From Pseudomonadota bacterium (GTDB lineage: Bacteria > Pseudomonadota > Alphaproteobacteria > Rhodobacterales > Rhodobacteraceae), in contig JBCAYL010000005.1 of the NCBI GenBank assembly GCA_038533575.1, positions 1-39,742 on the forward strand: 39,742 nt of DNA, written 5' to 3'. Under the pieces are notes generated by a model, which had not been told where the DNA came from, did no database searches, and was given only the letters and a program-made list of their open reading frames with translations. Shown here piece by piece: positions 1 to 8,261 of this stretch (position 1 is the first letter of the stretch; the number at the start of each line of letters is the position of its first letter). Position numbers and translations under genes: made by a program.

Positions 1-33
1 CTACGGGTCGGCGGGGTCACACCCCCGCCCTAC
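1..33 (-). repeat. GTAGG-type GC-rich hairpin downstream of the lipoprotein gene
   Basis: Read on the minus strand the segment begins GTAGGG and folds into a GC-rich hairpin: arm GGCGGGGT at 10-17 pairs, with one bulged C, to 21-29 around a CAC loop. It lies 3' of the lipoprotein gene. A similar GTAGG-plus-hairpin arrangement follows fusA at the other end of the window. It could be a dispersed intergenic repeat or a weak terminator; there is no T run. Confidence 0.3.
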
Positions 34-116
34 AATTACTGGGTAGGACCAAGCATTGGTCGCCCCGGATTTCGATGGCGCGGCAGATAGGCGAGGGCGG
101 CGGAAAACGCAACCGG

Positions 117-764
117 CTATTGGCCGAGAAGCGCCTCCGGGACGGCTGGCGCGTCGGCGGGCGGGGCGTCCGCTGCCGCTGTGTCGGCAAGGGGTGCATC
201 GGTCAGCGCGTTCTCGCCCCCGGGCGCAGCCGGGGAGGGATCGAGGAACCAGGGCTGCTCGCGCAGCCAGCGCTCCGTCTGGGCAGCGGCATTCTCGGCC
301 AGCGCGGCCAGTTGTTCTTCCTTGGACAGGACGAGGCCCGAGCCCAGGATGCTCGTGGCCGAGAAATCCTCGAGCACGGTGAATTGCTCTGGCTCGGCCG
401 TGAGCGTCTGCTGAGTGGCGTCTTCTATGACGATCACCGAGAAGATGAGCACGCTCTTGGGCGCAAGCACCACGGGAATGCCGGGTTGTGCGAGGACATA
501 GCCCTCCACCGTGACCCCCAGGTGATAGAACGTGCCGCCCGAAAACCGCGCGAAGCGTTCCCGGAAGGCCGCCTCCGTGGCCGCCTTCCATTCCTCCGGC
601 GTGGCCTCGCGTGAGAGCGGGCCCTGCGTGAGGTTGGGCGAGACGATGGGCACGAGAAACCCGAGCTCGAAATCGCCGATGGGCTCGGGCGCGTCCTCGA
701 GCCCGCCCGTGGCGCAGGCGCCGAGCGCGAGGCAGGTCAGCGCGGCGAGAAGGGGGCGGATCAT
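117..764 (-). CDS. conserved hypothetical lipoprotein
   Basis: A 215-residue protein with a clear lipoprotein signal: short basic N-terminus, hydrophobic stretch, then lipobox LGAC with the acylated Cys near residue 17. It is expected to be membrane-anchored on the periplasmic side. The mature part has a mixed alpha/beta look and ends in a low-complexity Ala/Pro/Asp tail (about residues 175-215). I recognise the general pattern of a Rhodobacteraceae-restricted hypothetical family but know no function. The start at 764 is supported by GAGAGG about 8 nt upstream. The phrase gatcatgggcgg is directly repeated around the start, creating a second, out-of-frame ATG 20 nt upstream. It is last in a same-strand run after the M48 peptidase gene with a 61-nt gap, so it may be co-transcribed. 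Confidence 0.75.
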   Translation of the reverse strand: MIRPLLAALTCLALGACATGGLEDAPEPIGDFELGFLVPIVSPNLTQGPLSREATPEEWKAATEAAFRERFARFSGGTFYHLGVTVEGYVLAQPGIPVVLAPKSVLIFSVIVIEDATQQTLTAEPEQFTVLEDFSATSILGSGLVLSKEEQLAALAENAAAQTERWLREQPWFLDPSPAAPGGENALTDAPLADTAAADAPPADAPAVPEALLGQ

Positions 765-825
765 GGGCGGGTCCTCTCGATCATGGGCGGCGTCTTAGCG
801 AGCGGGCGCAGGGGCGTCTATGGTC

Positions 826-1977
826 TCAGGCGCCGCCATCCGTCTCCTCGCAGATGCTCTGCAGCGCGGCCCAGTCTTCGGCGGAGAGGACCGGCGAAAA
901 GGTGCCGTCCTCGCCCGCCTCGCGGGCCGCATCGATGCGGTCCACGAGGGCGGGGTGGGAGAGGAAGTGCTGCACGACGCCCGATGTGTCGCCGTATTCC
1001 TCCAGAAGCCGCTCGAAGAAGGTCGCCAGCGCGCCGGGGGCCACGTCCGCGCGGGCGAGCGCCTCGCTCGCGAAGGCATCGGCGGCGGCTTCCGCGGCCT
1101 GCGTGTAATCGGCGGTGATGAGGCGGTTGGTTAGGAAGAGCACCGCTGCGCCCCCCGCGAAATCGCCCAGAAGAAGCCCCAGCACGCCCGTCGAGCCCAC
1201 TGTCCGCAGCGCGATGCGGGAGGGGTCCCGGGCCACGACATGGCCCACCTCGTGGGCATAGACCGCCGCCACCTCGTCCGGGCTCTCGGCGGCCTCGATG
1301 AGCCCGCGCATCAGTACGACGATGCCGCCGGGCAGCGCGAAAGCATTGACCATTTCGTGGTCGAGCACGTGCACGGTAAGCTCGGCCTCCGCCACCGGCT
1401 CGGGAAAAAGCCGCGCGCCCATGGCCTCGAGCGCCGCGAGCCCCGCGGGGGCCTCGCAGAGCGGCAGCGGGTCGATGCCCGTCTGGTTGAAGGCCACGCG
1501 CACATCCTCGAGTACGGTCTCTCCCAGCGCGCGCTTGCCCGCGGGCGGCAGGAGACCGGCGAGCCGGTCAGCGAGAAACGGGATCAGGAGGAAGATCATC
1601 GCGGCCACCGCCGCCACCGCGCCCGTGCCCCAGACCGCGAGGCGCCCCTTGCCCTCCACCGGCGGGCGGCGGGTGAGCTCGGGCGCGCGCGCGAGCAGGA
1701 TGCGCTGGTCTTCCCAGGCGGTGAGCACGAGCCGCTCGGTGGCCATGCGGCGCAGCCGGAGGACCATCATGTCCCTACCTGCCTGATCGCGCACCTGCCG
1801 GATCTCCTTGAGCGGCCAGAGGCGCGGGGCGTCTGCCCCCGGCAGTGCGATGGCGAGCGCCCCCGCAGCCTCGTCGATGGTGAGCGTGGCTTTTTGGGCC
1901 GCCGGCGTCTCGCCGTCGAAGTACAGCCCCTTGCCCTCGAAGGTCTCGTGGCGGGCTCCGATGCGCAGGAGCGTCAT
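826..1977 (-). CDS. M48-family membrane metallopeptidase
   Basis: A 383-residue zinc protease of the M48 (HtpX/Ste24-like) family. The zinc motif HEVGH is at about residues 242-246 and the downstream third-ligand motif EAAAD at about 296-300. One transmembrane helix lies around residues 114-135, preceded by a cytoplasmic beta-rich N-terminal domain of about 100 residues. It probably cleaves membrane or periplasmic proteins in quality control; the substrate is unknown. Its ATG overlaps the stop of the upstream DUF898 gene in an ATGA arrangement, implying translational coupling. DUF898 and M48 genes being paired is a recurrent arrangement I recognise, so the two products probably work together in the inner membrane. 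The catalytic motif looks intact. Confidence 0.9.
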   Translation of the reverse strand: MTLLRIGARHETFEGKGLYFDGETPAAQKATLTIDEAAGALAIALPGADAPRLWPLKEIRQVRDQAGRDMMVLRLRRMATERLVLTAWEDQRILLARAPELTRRPPVEGKGRLAVWGTGAVAAVAAMIFLLIPFLADRLAGLLPPAGKRALGETVLEDVRVAFNQTGIDPLPLCEAPAGLAALEAMGARLFPEPVAEAELTVHVLDHEMVNAFALPGGIVVLMRGLIEAAESPDEVAAVYAHEVGHVVARDPSRIALRTVGSTGVLGLLLGDFAGGAAVLFLTNRLITADYTQAAEAAADAFASEALARADVAPGALATFFERLLEEYGDTSGVVQHFLSHPALVDRIDAAREAGEDGTFSPVLSAEDWAALQSICEETDGGA

Positions 1978-3473
1978 ATGGCGGCCCCCACGTCGAGCGC
2001 CTCGGCGAAGCCCCCGGCCTCCCGGCTTTCATCCCGCGCCCGCTGGGCGATGCTCGAGAGCTTGCCCGGGCCGGTGATGCCGAGCGTGGCCGCGTAGTGC
2101 CGCCAGGTGGGCATGGTCAGGAAGACATGCGTGAGCACGTTCCAGAGCAGGAAAATCCCGAAATAGAAGAGCGCCGTCATGGCTATGGGCACCCAGTCCG
2201 GCAGCCCGCCGCCGATGATCCGCAGGAGCACCATAGGATCGTCGCCCTCAAGCTGCTCGAGGGTGGCACCGGCGACGAGGGCGAGGCCCAGGAGCGCGAA
2301 TGCCGCCGCGAGGATCAGCGCAAAGAGCGCGGCATAGCGCAGGAGATTGCCCGAGATCGCGATCCAGAGGACCCAGCTCACCCGCGGCCGCGGCAAGAGC
2401 CCCACCGCGCCCACCGAGAGATGCGAGACGAGGAGCCTGCGGCTCTCCACGCTGTAATGCACGAGGCCGTAGAGCAGCCAGGGGATGCCGATCCCGAACA
2501 TCTGCCAGAACGGCGTGATCGGCGCGACCTGCCCGAGATCCTCGGCCTCGAGCCCGAGGAAGAAAGCATTCACGTCCGAGACCGTGATGAAGAGGGTGCC
2601 GAGCGTGAGCGTGCCTCCGATGAGCACATGGGCATAAGCCGGGTAAAGCATGCGCCAATCGCCGCCCTGCGAAAGCTTCTGGGTGCCGAACCACATGCGG
2701 TCATGGCGGTAGCGCGCCAGCGCGAAGCGCAGCCGCGGATGCCACGCACCCAGCGTTAGGAGCGTGAGCCCCCAGTGCCAGGACGCCAGAAGTGCGTAGC
2801 GCCACGCGCCGGGCTCGAGCCCGAAGCGGATGCCCATCCAGCGCGTCCGCGCGAGGAGGTAGCGCTGCGCGCGATAGGTCGCGAAGAACCAGAGTGGCGC
2901 CACCCCGAGGAGCGTGAGCCCGTAGGCGAGGCCCGGCGCGGAGAGGAGAGAGAAGCTCACGAACATCAGGATTAGGTTCACCACGCCGATGTAGAAAGCG
3001 AGGATGACGACCGCCACGAGGAAGCCCAGGAGCTTCTCGTAGGGCGTACCGGTATATTCGAGGGGAAAGCCGCCCGGCCGGATCGCGCTCCAGTACCAGC
3101 GCCGGACGCGGGTGCGCGCCCAGAACCGGTAGAGCCCGAGCGTCAGGATCGTCAGGAGACCGGTCCAGAGGGTCAGCCTGAAGAGCGGGCCCCGCGTGCC
3201 GCGCCACTGGGTGCCGAGTGCGGGCTCCGGGTCGGTATGATCCTGGCCGGGTTCTAAGCCTGCATCGTGGTCGGCATCTGGTCCTGCATCGGGGCCGGGG
3301 CGCGCGGCGGCGTCAGGTGAATCGATTGTCGCGGGGAAATCCGCGAGGTGCCATCCGTCCAGAGCCGGCGCGCTTTCCGATCCATTCGTCGAGCTCGGGG
3401 CGCTCCACGCTCCGGGTCCGCCCCGCGGGGTCTCGCCAAGAGAGGCCTTCTCCCAAGGTGAAGGTGATGGCAT
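1974..3473 (-). CDS. DUF898 (YjgN-like) multi-pass membrane protein
   Basis: A 499-codon frame encoding a polytopic inner-membrane protein. The DUF898 signature appears as LTLGLYRFWARTRVRRWYW followed by EYTGTPYEK-type sequence at about residues 110-150, and again in weaker form at each later membrane block; roughly 8-10 hydrophobic segments are visible. The function of the family is unknown. The stop overlaps the start of the M48 peptidase gene by 4 nt. The only in-frame ATG before the membrane domain is at 3473, which overlaps the parC 3' end by 161 nt in another frame. The first ~85 residues are Pro/Asp/Gly-rich and not part of the conserved domain, so the true start may be a non-standard codon closer to 3230. 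The domain call is firm; the N-terminus is not. Confidence 0.8.
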   Translation of the reverse strand: MPSPSPWEKASLGETPRGGPGAWSAPSSTNGSESAPALDGWHLADFPATIDSPDAAARPGPDAGPDADHDAGLEPGQDHTDPEPALGTQWRGTRGPLFRLTLWTGLLTILTLGLYRFWARTRVRRWYWSAIRPGGFPLEYTGTPYEKLLGFLVAVVILAFYIGVVNLILMFVSFSLLSAPGLAYGLTLLGVAPLWFFATYRAQRYLLARTRWMGIRFGLEPGAWRYALLASWHWGLTLLTLGAWHPRLRFALARYRHDRMWFGTQKLSQGGDWRMLYPAYAHVLIGGTLTLGTLFITVSDVNAFFLGLEAEDLGQVAPITPFWQMFGIGIPWLLYGLVHYSVESRRLLVSHLSVGAVGLLPRPRVSWVLWIAISGNLLRYAALFALILAAAFALLGLALVAGATLEQLEGDDPMVLLRIIGGGLPDWVPIAMTALFYFGIFLLWNVLTHVFLTMPTWRHYAATLGITGPGKLSSIAQRARDESREAGGFAEALDVGAAI

Positions 3474-5634
3474 CGCTGAGGCCCCCGTCCTTGTAGCGTT
3501 GCAGCCTTACGCCCTTACCTCGGCCCATTTCCGGCAGCTCATCAAGGCCGAAGACGATCACCTTGCGGTTCTCGCCCACGCAAGCCACCGCGTCGCCCGT
3601 GACGGGCTTGCAGAGGAGGGCGCGGGCAGGCGCGCGGACATTGAGCGCCTGCTTGCCCGATTTCGTCTGCGCGACGACCTCGTCCTCGGGCACGAGAAAA
3701 CCGTCGCCCGCGCTCGAGGCCACGAGGAGCTTGCGCCCCGGCTGGTGGATGAAGAGCGCCACGATGTCGGCCTCGTTTGGCAGATCGACCATGAGGCGGA
3801 GCGGCTCTCCCATGCCACGGCCGCCGGGCAGGTTCGAGACCGAGAGCGTGTAGAAGCGGCCGTTGGAGCCGAAGGCCATCAGCCGGTCGGTCGTCTCCGC
3901 GTGGAAGACGAAGCGGCCTTCATCGCCGTCGCGGTATTTCAGCTCGCGGGTGAGATCGATATGGCCCGACATCGCGCGGATCCAGCCCATTTTCGAGCAG
4001 ACGATCGTCACCGGCTCCCGGTCGATCATCGCCTCGAGCGGGACCTCCTCCACCTCGCCCGCCTCGGCAAAGGACGTCAATCTCTGCCCGCGCCACGAAT
4101 TTTGGCCAAAATTCGTGCGCACCTCGCGGAGCTCTTCGGCGATGCGTTTCCATTGCAGCTCCTCGGTGGCCACGAGATCTCGCAACTCGTCGCGCTCGGC
4201 CTCCAGCGCCTCCTTCTCGCGCACCAGCTCCATCTCCTCGAGCCGCCGGAGCGAGCGCAGGCGCATGTTGAGGATCGCCTCCACCTGCACCTCGGTGAGG
4301 GCCGGGTCGGGCTCGAGCCCGAGGCCCATGGGGCCGATGTAATCCTCCTCGTCGCGGGCGCGGGGGAAGTCGCGGTCCCAGTCCTCGGCCATGAGCGCGG
4401 CCTTGGGATCGTCGTCGTAGCGGATGATGTCGATGACACGGTCAAGGTTGAGGAAGGCGATGATGAGGCCTTCGAGCACTTCGAGCCGGTGGTCGATCTT
4501 GCCCAGCCGATGCCCGGTGCGGCGCAAGAGCACCTCGCGGCGGTGATCGAGGAAGGCGCGCAGCACCTCCTTCATCGAGCAGACCTTGGGGGTCACGCCG
4601 TCGATCAGCACGTTCATGTTGAGCGAGAAGCGCGTCTCGAGATCGGAATTGCGGAAGAGCATCCCCATGAGCACGTCGGGGTCCACGTTCTTCGAGCGCG
4701 GCTCGAGGACAATACGGATGTCGTCGGCGCTCTCGTCGCGGACGTCTGCGAGAAGCGGGACCTTCTTCGTCTGGATCACCTCCGCGAGCTTCTCGATGAG
4801 CTTCGACTTCGCCACCTGGTAGGGGATCTCGGTGACCACCACTTGCCACTGGCCGCGCCCCAGGTCTTCCCGCTCCCAGCGGCAGCGAAGCCGGAAGGAG
4901 CCGCGCCCGGTGCGGTAGCTTTCGGCCATGCTCTCGCGCGGCTCGACGATCACGCCCCCGGTGGGGAAATCGGGCCCCTGGACGTAGTCCATCAGCGTTT
5001 CGTCGCGCGCATTCGGCGCCTTGATGAGATGCAGGCAAGCGTCGATCAGTTCGTGGAGGTTGTGGGGCGGGATATTGGTGGCCATGCCCACCGCGATGCC
5101 CGCCGCGCCGTTGGCCAGGAGGTTGGGCGCGGAGGCCGGGAGCACGGACGGCTCCTGGAGCCTGCCGTCGTAATTGTCACGGAAATCGACGCTGTCCTCG
5201 TCGAGCCCCTCCATGAGGGCCTCGGCATAGGCCGTAAGCCGCGCTTCGGTGTAGCGCGAGGCGGCCGGGTTATCGCCGTCCACGTTCCCGAAATTGCCCT
5301 GCCCGTCGACGAGCGGGTAGCGCACGGCGAAATCCTGCGCGAGCCGGGCCATGGCATCGTAGATCGCCCCGTCGCCATGGGGGTGGAAATCGCCCATCGT
5401 GTCGCCGCTGATCTTGGCAGACTTGAGAAACTTGCCGTCGGGCGAGAGCCTGAGCCGGCGCATGGCGTAGAGAATGCGGCGGTGCACCGGCTTCAAACCG
5501 TCGCGGGCATCGGGCAGCGCGCGGTGCATGATCGTGGAGAGCGCGTAGGTCAGGTACCGCTCGCCGATGGCCCGGCGCAGGGGTTCTGCCACCTCGTTGA
5601 GCATCATCTCGCTGTCATCATCGCCCTCGGCCAT
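3313..5634 (-). CDS. parC: DNA topoisomerase IV subunit A (ParC)
   Basis: A 773-residue type IIA topoisomerase subunit that, with ParE, decatenates daughter chromosomes and relaxes supercoils. The N-terminal breakage-reunion domain starts with MMLNEVAEPLRRAIGERYL. The catalytic Tyr is Tyr128 in AASRYTEARLT. The quinolone-determining segment HPHGDGAIYD is at about 84-93, with Gly where E. coli ParC has Ser80. A C-terminal beta-pinwheel domain follows from about residue 530, without a GyrA box, which argues for ParC over GyrA. The start at 5634 gives the conserved N-terminus; the long upstream open frame is not coding-like. A perfect 24-bp palindrome lies inside the gene at 4094-4117. The 3' end overlaps the DUF898 frame. 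Confidence 0.97.
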   Translation of the reverse strand: MAEGDDDSEMMLNEVAEPLRRAIGERYLTYALSTIMHRALPDARDGLKPVHRRILYAMRRLRLSPDGKFLKSAKISGDTMGDFHPHGDGAIYDAMARLAQDFAVRYPLVDGQGNFGNVDGDNPAASRYTEARLTAYAEALMEGLDEDSVDFRDNYDGRLQEPSVLPASAPNLLANGAAGIAVGMATNIPPHNLHELIDACLHLIKAPNARDETLMDYVQGPDFPTGGVIVEPRESMAESYRTGRGSFRLRCRWEREDLGRGQWQVVVTEIPYQVAKSKLIEKLAEVIQTKKVPLLADVRDESADDIRIVLEPRSKNVDPDVLMGMLFRNSDLETRFSLNMNVLIDGVTPKVCSMKEVLRAFLDHRREVLLRRTGHRLGKIDHRLEVLEGLIIAFLNLDRVIDIIRYDDDPKAALMAEDWDRDFPRARDEEDYIGPMGLGLEPDPALTEVQVEAILNMRLRSLRRLEEMELVREKEALEAERDELRDLVATEELQWKRIAEELREVRTNFGQNSWRGQRLTSFAEAGEVEEVPLEAMIDREPVTIVCSKMGWIRAMSGHIDLTRELKYRDGDEGRFVFHAETTDRLMAFGSNGRFYTLSVSNLPGGRGMGEPLRLMVDLPNEADIVALFIHQPGRKLLVASSAGDGFLVPEDEVVAQTKSGKQALNVRAPARALLCKPVTGDAVACVGENRKVIVFGLDELPEMGRGKGVRLQRYKDGGLSDAITFTLGEGLSWRDPAGRTRSVERPELDEWIGKRAGSGRMAPRGFPRDNRFT
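4094..4117. repeat. perfect 24-bp palindrome inside parC
   Basis: The arms CACGAATTTTGG and CCAAAATTCGTG meet without a spacer, giving a perfect 24-bp palindrome. It is read in frame by parC as roughly residues 506-514 (T-N-F-G-Q-N-S). Its A/T-rich arms with GC ends resemble the short intergenic palindromes elsewhere in the window, although the sequence differs. Confidence 0.85.
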
Positions 5635-5841
5635 AGATGTGGTGTATCCCCGGGCGTCTCCAGCGTCCAGCCTCCCCGGAGGTACAGCGGCGCGGCTTTT
5701 CGTAAAATGCACTGAGCGCAGCAACAAAATTGCCCCGCAGCGTGTTTTTGCGCTGAGAGCGCCCCACAGCGCGGCGCGAACTGCTAAAATCCGAATGATT
5801 CTGATGGCTGCACATCGGATCGTTGTTAGGGGGTTGTTGCC

Positions 5842-6393
5842 ATGGGCCGGTTTATGGTCGTCACGTTTCTTTTGCTCGGCTGGGCGTTCTTTGAATTGAG
5901 CGGTGGGACGGATTTCGAGCCGCCCGTGGCCGAGGAGCGGCCTTTGAGCGTGCTTTTGGAGCAGGTCGCCGCGGAAGAAGGGGGTCAGGTGGCTCGCGCC
6001 AGCACCTCCCCTGCCACCTCGCCCATCATCACCGAGGGCGACGTGACCGTGCGCCGCGTGCCATTGACCCGCGCACGCCTCGAACAGCCGCAAACGGGCC
6101 TCGAGACGCAGACAGATGTTGAGACGCAAACCGGCCTTGAGGCGCTGACAGTCGCCGAGAACGCCGCGCCGCTTGCCCCTGAGGCCGCGCCAGAGGATCT
6201 CCGCACCGTCTCCGCCTCCCGCGTCAACATGCGCGGTGGCCCGGGGACGACCTTCGACGTGCTCGATACGCTGAGCCGCGGGGCCGAGGCGCGGGTGCTT
6301 GAGGATCCGGGCAATGGCTGGGTCCAGATCCGGGTGAGCGATACCGGGCAGGTGGGCTGGATGGCTGCGCGGCTCATGACGCCCGTGAACTGA
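5842..6393 (+). CDS. SH3-domain (SH3b) membrane-anchored or exported protein
   Basis: A 183-residue protein with an N-terminal hydrophobic segment (about residues 4-20: MVVTFLLLGWAFFEL) acting as a signal anchor. A variable linker of about 95 residues contains imperfect LETQT/TGLE-type repeats (about 90-108). A C-terminal bacterial SH3 domain occupies about 118-183, with the hallmark VNMRGGPGTTFDVLDTL and a final GWMAARLM. SH3b domains of this type usually bind cell-wall peptides, so an envelope role is inferred. The start at 5842 has an AGGGGG ribosome-binding site about 9 nt upstream; ATG 5854 is an alternative. It is transcribed divergently from parC across a 207-nt gap. Confidence 0.85.
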   Translation: MGRFMVVTFLLLGWAFFELSGGTDFEPPVAEERPLSVLLEQVAAEEGGQVARASTSPATSPIITEGDVTVRRVPLTRARLEQPQTGLETQTDVETQTGLEALTVAENAAPLAPEAAPEDLRTVSASRVNMRGGPGTTFDVLDTLSRGAEARVLEDPGNGWVQIRVSDTGQVGWMAARLMTPVN

Positions 6394-6506
6394 GCGACGC
6401 GACCCCGCAAGCCTGCGGCGTCAGCGCGCCGCCCCGCGCGCGGCCTGGCCCTTGCGCTCCGGGCCGCGATCAGGCCACTTCCCGCGAAAACGGGCAGGAG
6501 AGCGTC

Positions 6507-7340
6507 GTGGCCGCCAAATCCATTCTCATCACCGGCTGTTCGAGCGGCATCGGCGCGGATTGCGCTGTCTTCTTGCGCGCGCAGGGCTGGCGCGTCTTCG
6601 CGTCCTGCCGGAATGAGGAGGATTGCGCGCGCCTGCGGGAGGACGGCTTCGAGGCGCCCCGCATCGATTACGAGGACGAGGCCAGTATCGAGGCGGGCCT
6701 CGAGGCCGTGCTCGAGGCCACGGGCGGCACGCTCGACGCGCTCTTCAACAACGGGGCCTACGCTGTCCCCGGCGCGGTCGAGGACCTGCCCCGCGCGGCC
6801 CTGCGGCAAAATCTCGAGGCCAACCTTCTCGGCTACCACGACCTCACGCGCCGGGTGATCCCGGTCATGCGCGCCCAAGGCCACGGGCGCATCCTGAATT
6901 GCTCTTCCGTTCTCGGCTTCGCGGCGCTACGCTGGCGGGGCTCCTACAACACCACGAAATTCGCGCTGGAGGGCCTGTCGGATACGCTGCGCCTCGAACT
7001 CCGCGGGACGGGCATCCACGTCGTGCTGATCCAGCCCGGCCCCATCGGCACCGAGATCCGCAGCAACTCCATCCCGCATTTCGAGCGTTGGATCGACTGG
7101 GAGAGCTCCGCGGTCCGCCCGCTCTACGAAAAGGCGCTCATCAAACGGCTCTACAGCGCGCCCGACGGGCCGGACATGTTCGAGCTCGGCCCGCGGGCGG
7201 TCTCCGAGAAAGTGCTGCGCGCGCTTGAAGCGCGCCGCCCGGCCAGCCGCTACAAGATCACCACGCCCACCTTCGCCATGGCCGCCATGCGGCGGCTCTT
7301 GCCGCGACGGACCCTCGACAACCTGCTTGCCCGGCTCTGA
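6507..7340 (+). CDS. short-chain dehydrogenase/reductase (SDR)
   Basis: A 277-residue classical SDR that would oxidise or reduce a hydroxyl/keto substrate with NAD(P)(H). The Rossmann cofactor motif TGCSSGIG is at residues 9-16, the NNGA motif at 81-84, catalytic Ser134 in CSSV, and the YxxxK pair Tyr147-Lys151. The Arg after the second strand (SCRNEED) suggests NADP preference. The C-terminal extension of about 30 residues resembles the retinol/17-beta-hydroxysteroid dehydrogenase-like subgroup. The start is GTG, chosen because GCAGGAGAG lies 5-10 nt upstream and the frame begins directly with the conserved strand. The substrate cannot be deduced. It precedes the twin-TM gene by 34 nt and may share its transcript. 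Confidence 0.92.
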   Translation: MAAKSILITGCSSGIGADCAVFLRAQGWRVFASCRNEEDCARLREDGFEAPRIDYEDEASIEAGLEAVLEATGGTLDALFNNGAYAVPGAVEDLPRAALRQNLEANLLGYHDLTRRVIPVMRAQGHGRILNCSSVLGFAALRWRGSYNTTKFALEGLSDTLRLELRGTGIHVVLIQPGPIGTEIRSNSIPHFERWIDWESSAVRPLYEKALIKRLYSAPDGPDMFELGPRAVSEKVLRALEARRPASRYKITTPTFAMAAMRRLLPRRTLDNLLARL

Positions 7341-7374
7341 GGCAGCCTTAGGTGCCCTCCCAAGGAGAACTCTC

Positions 7375-7569
7375 ATGCAAGACCCCATGCTACTCGTCGC
7401 CATCCTCGCCATCGTCTTCGTGGCCGTGATCCTGGCCGTGGGCATCGGCGGCTTTGCCCGTGGCGGTGAGTTCAACAAGAAATATGCCAACAAGATCATG
7501 CAGATGCGCCTCGTGGCCCAGGCCGTGGCCGTGGTCATCATCTTGATCCTGATCGCCTCCCGGGGCTGA
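7375..7569 (+). CDS. twin transmembrane helix small protein (HIG1-like)
   Basis: A 64-residue protein consisting of two hydrophobic helices (about residues 5-26 and 44-60) joined by a basic loop containing GGEFNKKYANKIMQMR. This fits the alphaproteobacterial twin-TM family related to the HIG1 domain, whose mitochondrial members modulate respiratory complexes; a bacterial role is not established. AAGGAGAA lies about 6 nt before the ATG. It is 26 nt upstream of the cobalamin adenosyltransferase gene, a neighbourhood I recognise as common in this family, so the two are probably in one operon. Confidence 0.85.
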   Translation: MQDPMLLVAILAIVFVAVILAVGIGGFARGGEFNKKYANKIMQMRLVAQAVAVVIILILIASRG

Positions 7570-7595
7570 ACACACCAGAAATCGAAGGAAGTCCG

Positions 7596-8168
7596 ATGGT
7601 CGTTTTGTCGAAGATCTACACGCGCACGGGAGACGGCGGGGAGACCGCGCTGGGCAACGGGAGCCGTGTGGCCAAGCATTCCATGCGCGTGACCTCCTAC
7701 GGCACGGTGGACGAGCTCAACGCCACCGTGGGCATGGCCCGGCTGCACACCGAGGGCCCTATGGACGCGCAGCTCTCCGCGATCCAGAACGATCTGTTCG
7801 ATCTCGGCGCGGATCTCTGCCGCCCGGACATGGAAAAGGACGGCGAGGCCGAATATCCGCCGCTGCGCGTCACGGCGGGGCAGGTGGAGCGCCTCGAGAG
7901 CGAGATCGATGCCATGAACGCACGCCTGACGCCGCTCAAGAGCTTCATCCTGCCCGGCGGCTCCGCCCTCGCCGCGCATCTCCATCTCTGCCGCACTGTG
8001 GCGCGCCGCGCCGAGCGGCTCTCGGTGGAGCTCGGCACGATGGAGAGCGTGAACCCCGCGGGCGTCAAATACCTCAACCGCCTGTCGGACTGGTTCTTCG
8101 TGGCTGCGCGCATCGCCAATGACGACGGCGCCGCCGACGTGCTCTGGGTCCCCGGCGCGAACCGCTGA
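7596..8168 (+). CDS. cob(I)alamin/cob(I)yrinic acid adenosyltransferase, PduO type
   Basis: A 190-residue PduO-family ATP:corrinoid adenosyltransferase, which transfers the 5'-deoxyadenosyl group of ATP to Co(I) corrinoid to make adenosylcobalamin. The N-terminal ATP-binding signature is YTRTGDGGETALGNG (about residues 7-21), followed by SYGTVDELNA. The late motif includes RRAERLSVEL and NRLSDWFFVAAR, with the conserved Arg residues of the active site. The length is typical. The GAAGGAAG ribosome-binding site lies about 5 nt upstream. It follows the twin-TM gene and precedes the cytochrome b gene. The product would serve B12-dependent enzymes such as methylmalonyl-CoA mutase or ribonucleotide reductase elsewhere in the genome. 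Confidence 0.95.
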   Translation: MVVLSKIYTRTGDGGETALGNGSRVAKHSMRVTSYGTVDELNATVGMARLHTEGPMDAQLSAIQNDLFDLGADLCRPDMEKDGEAEYPPLRVTAGQVERLESEIDAMNARLTPLKSFILPGGSALAAHLHLCRTVARRAERLSVELGTMESVNPAGVKYLNRLSDWFFVAARIANDDGAADVLWVPGANR

Positions 8169-8224
8169 GGCCCAGGCACGAGGCCAGACCCGCCGGCACT
8201 CCGGAGTGGATTGTTGCGCAAGAC

Positions 8225-8256
8225 CCTGCCAGACTTGGGAAAACCCAAGAGGCAGG
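8225..8256 (+). promoter_or_regulatory. hairpin overlapping the ribosome-binding site of the cytochrome b gene
   Basis: Outer stem CCTGCC (8225-8230) with GGCAGG (8251-8256); internal loop AGA/A; inner stem CTTGGG (8234-8239) with CCCAAG (8244-8249); tetraloop AAAA. The 3' arm contains the first bases of the AGGAG ribosome-binding site (8254-8258), six nt before the ATG at 8262. The structure could hide the site until opened by a factor, temperature or translation. Confidence 0.5.
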
Positions 8257-8261
8257 AGCGC

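Noticed and set aside
3499-5715. Long open frame of 738 codons on the plus strand opposite parC
   Set aside because: It mirrors the parC codons in a GC-rich gene and its product is His/Glu/Arg/Ala-rich without any domain; a typical antisense shadow.
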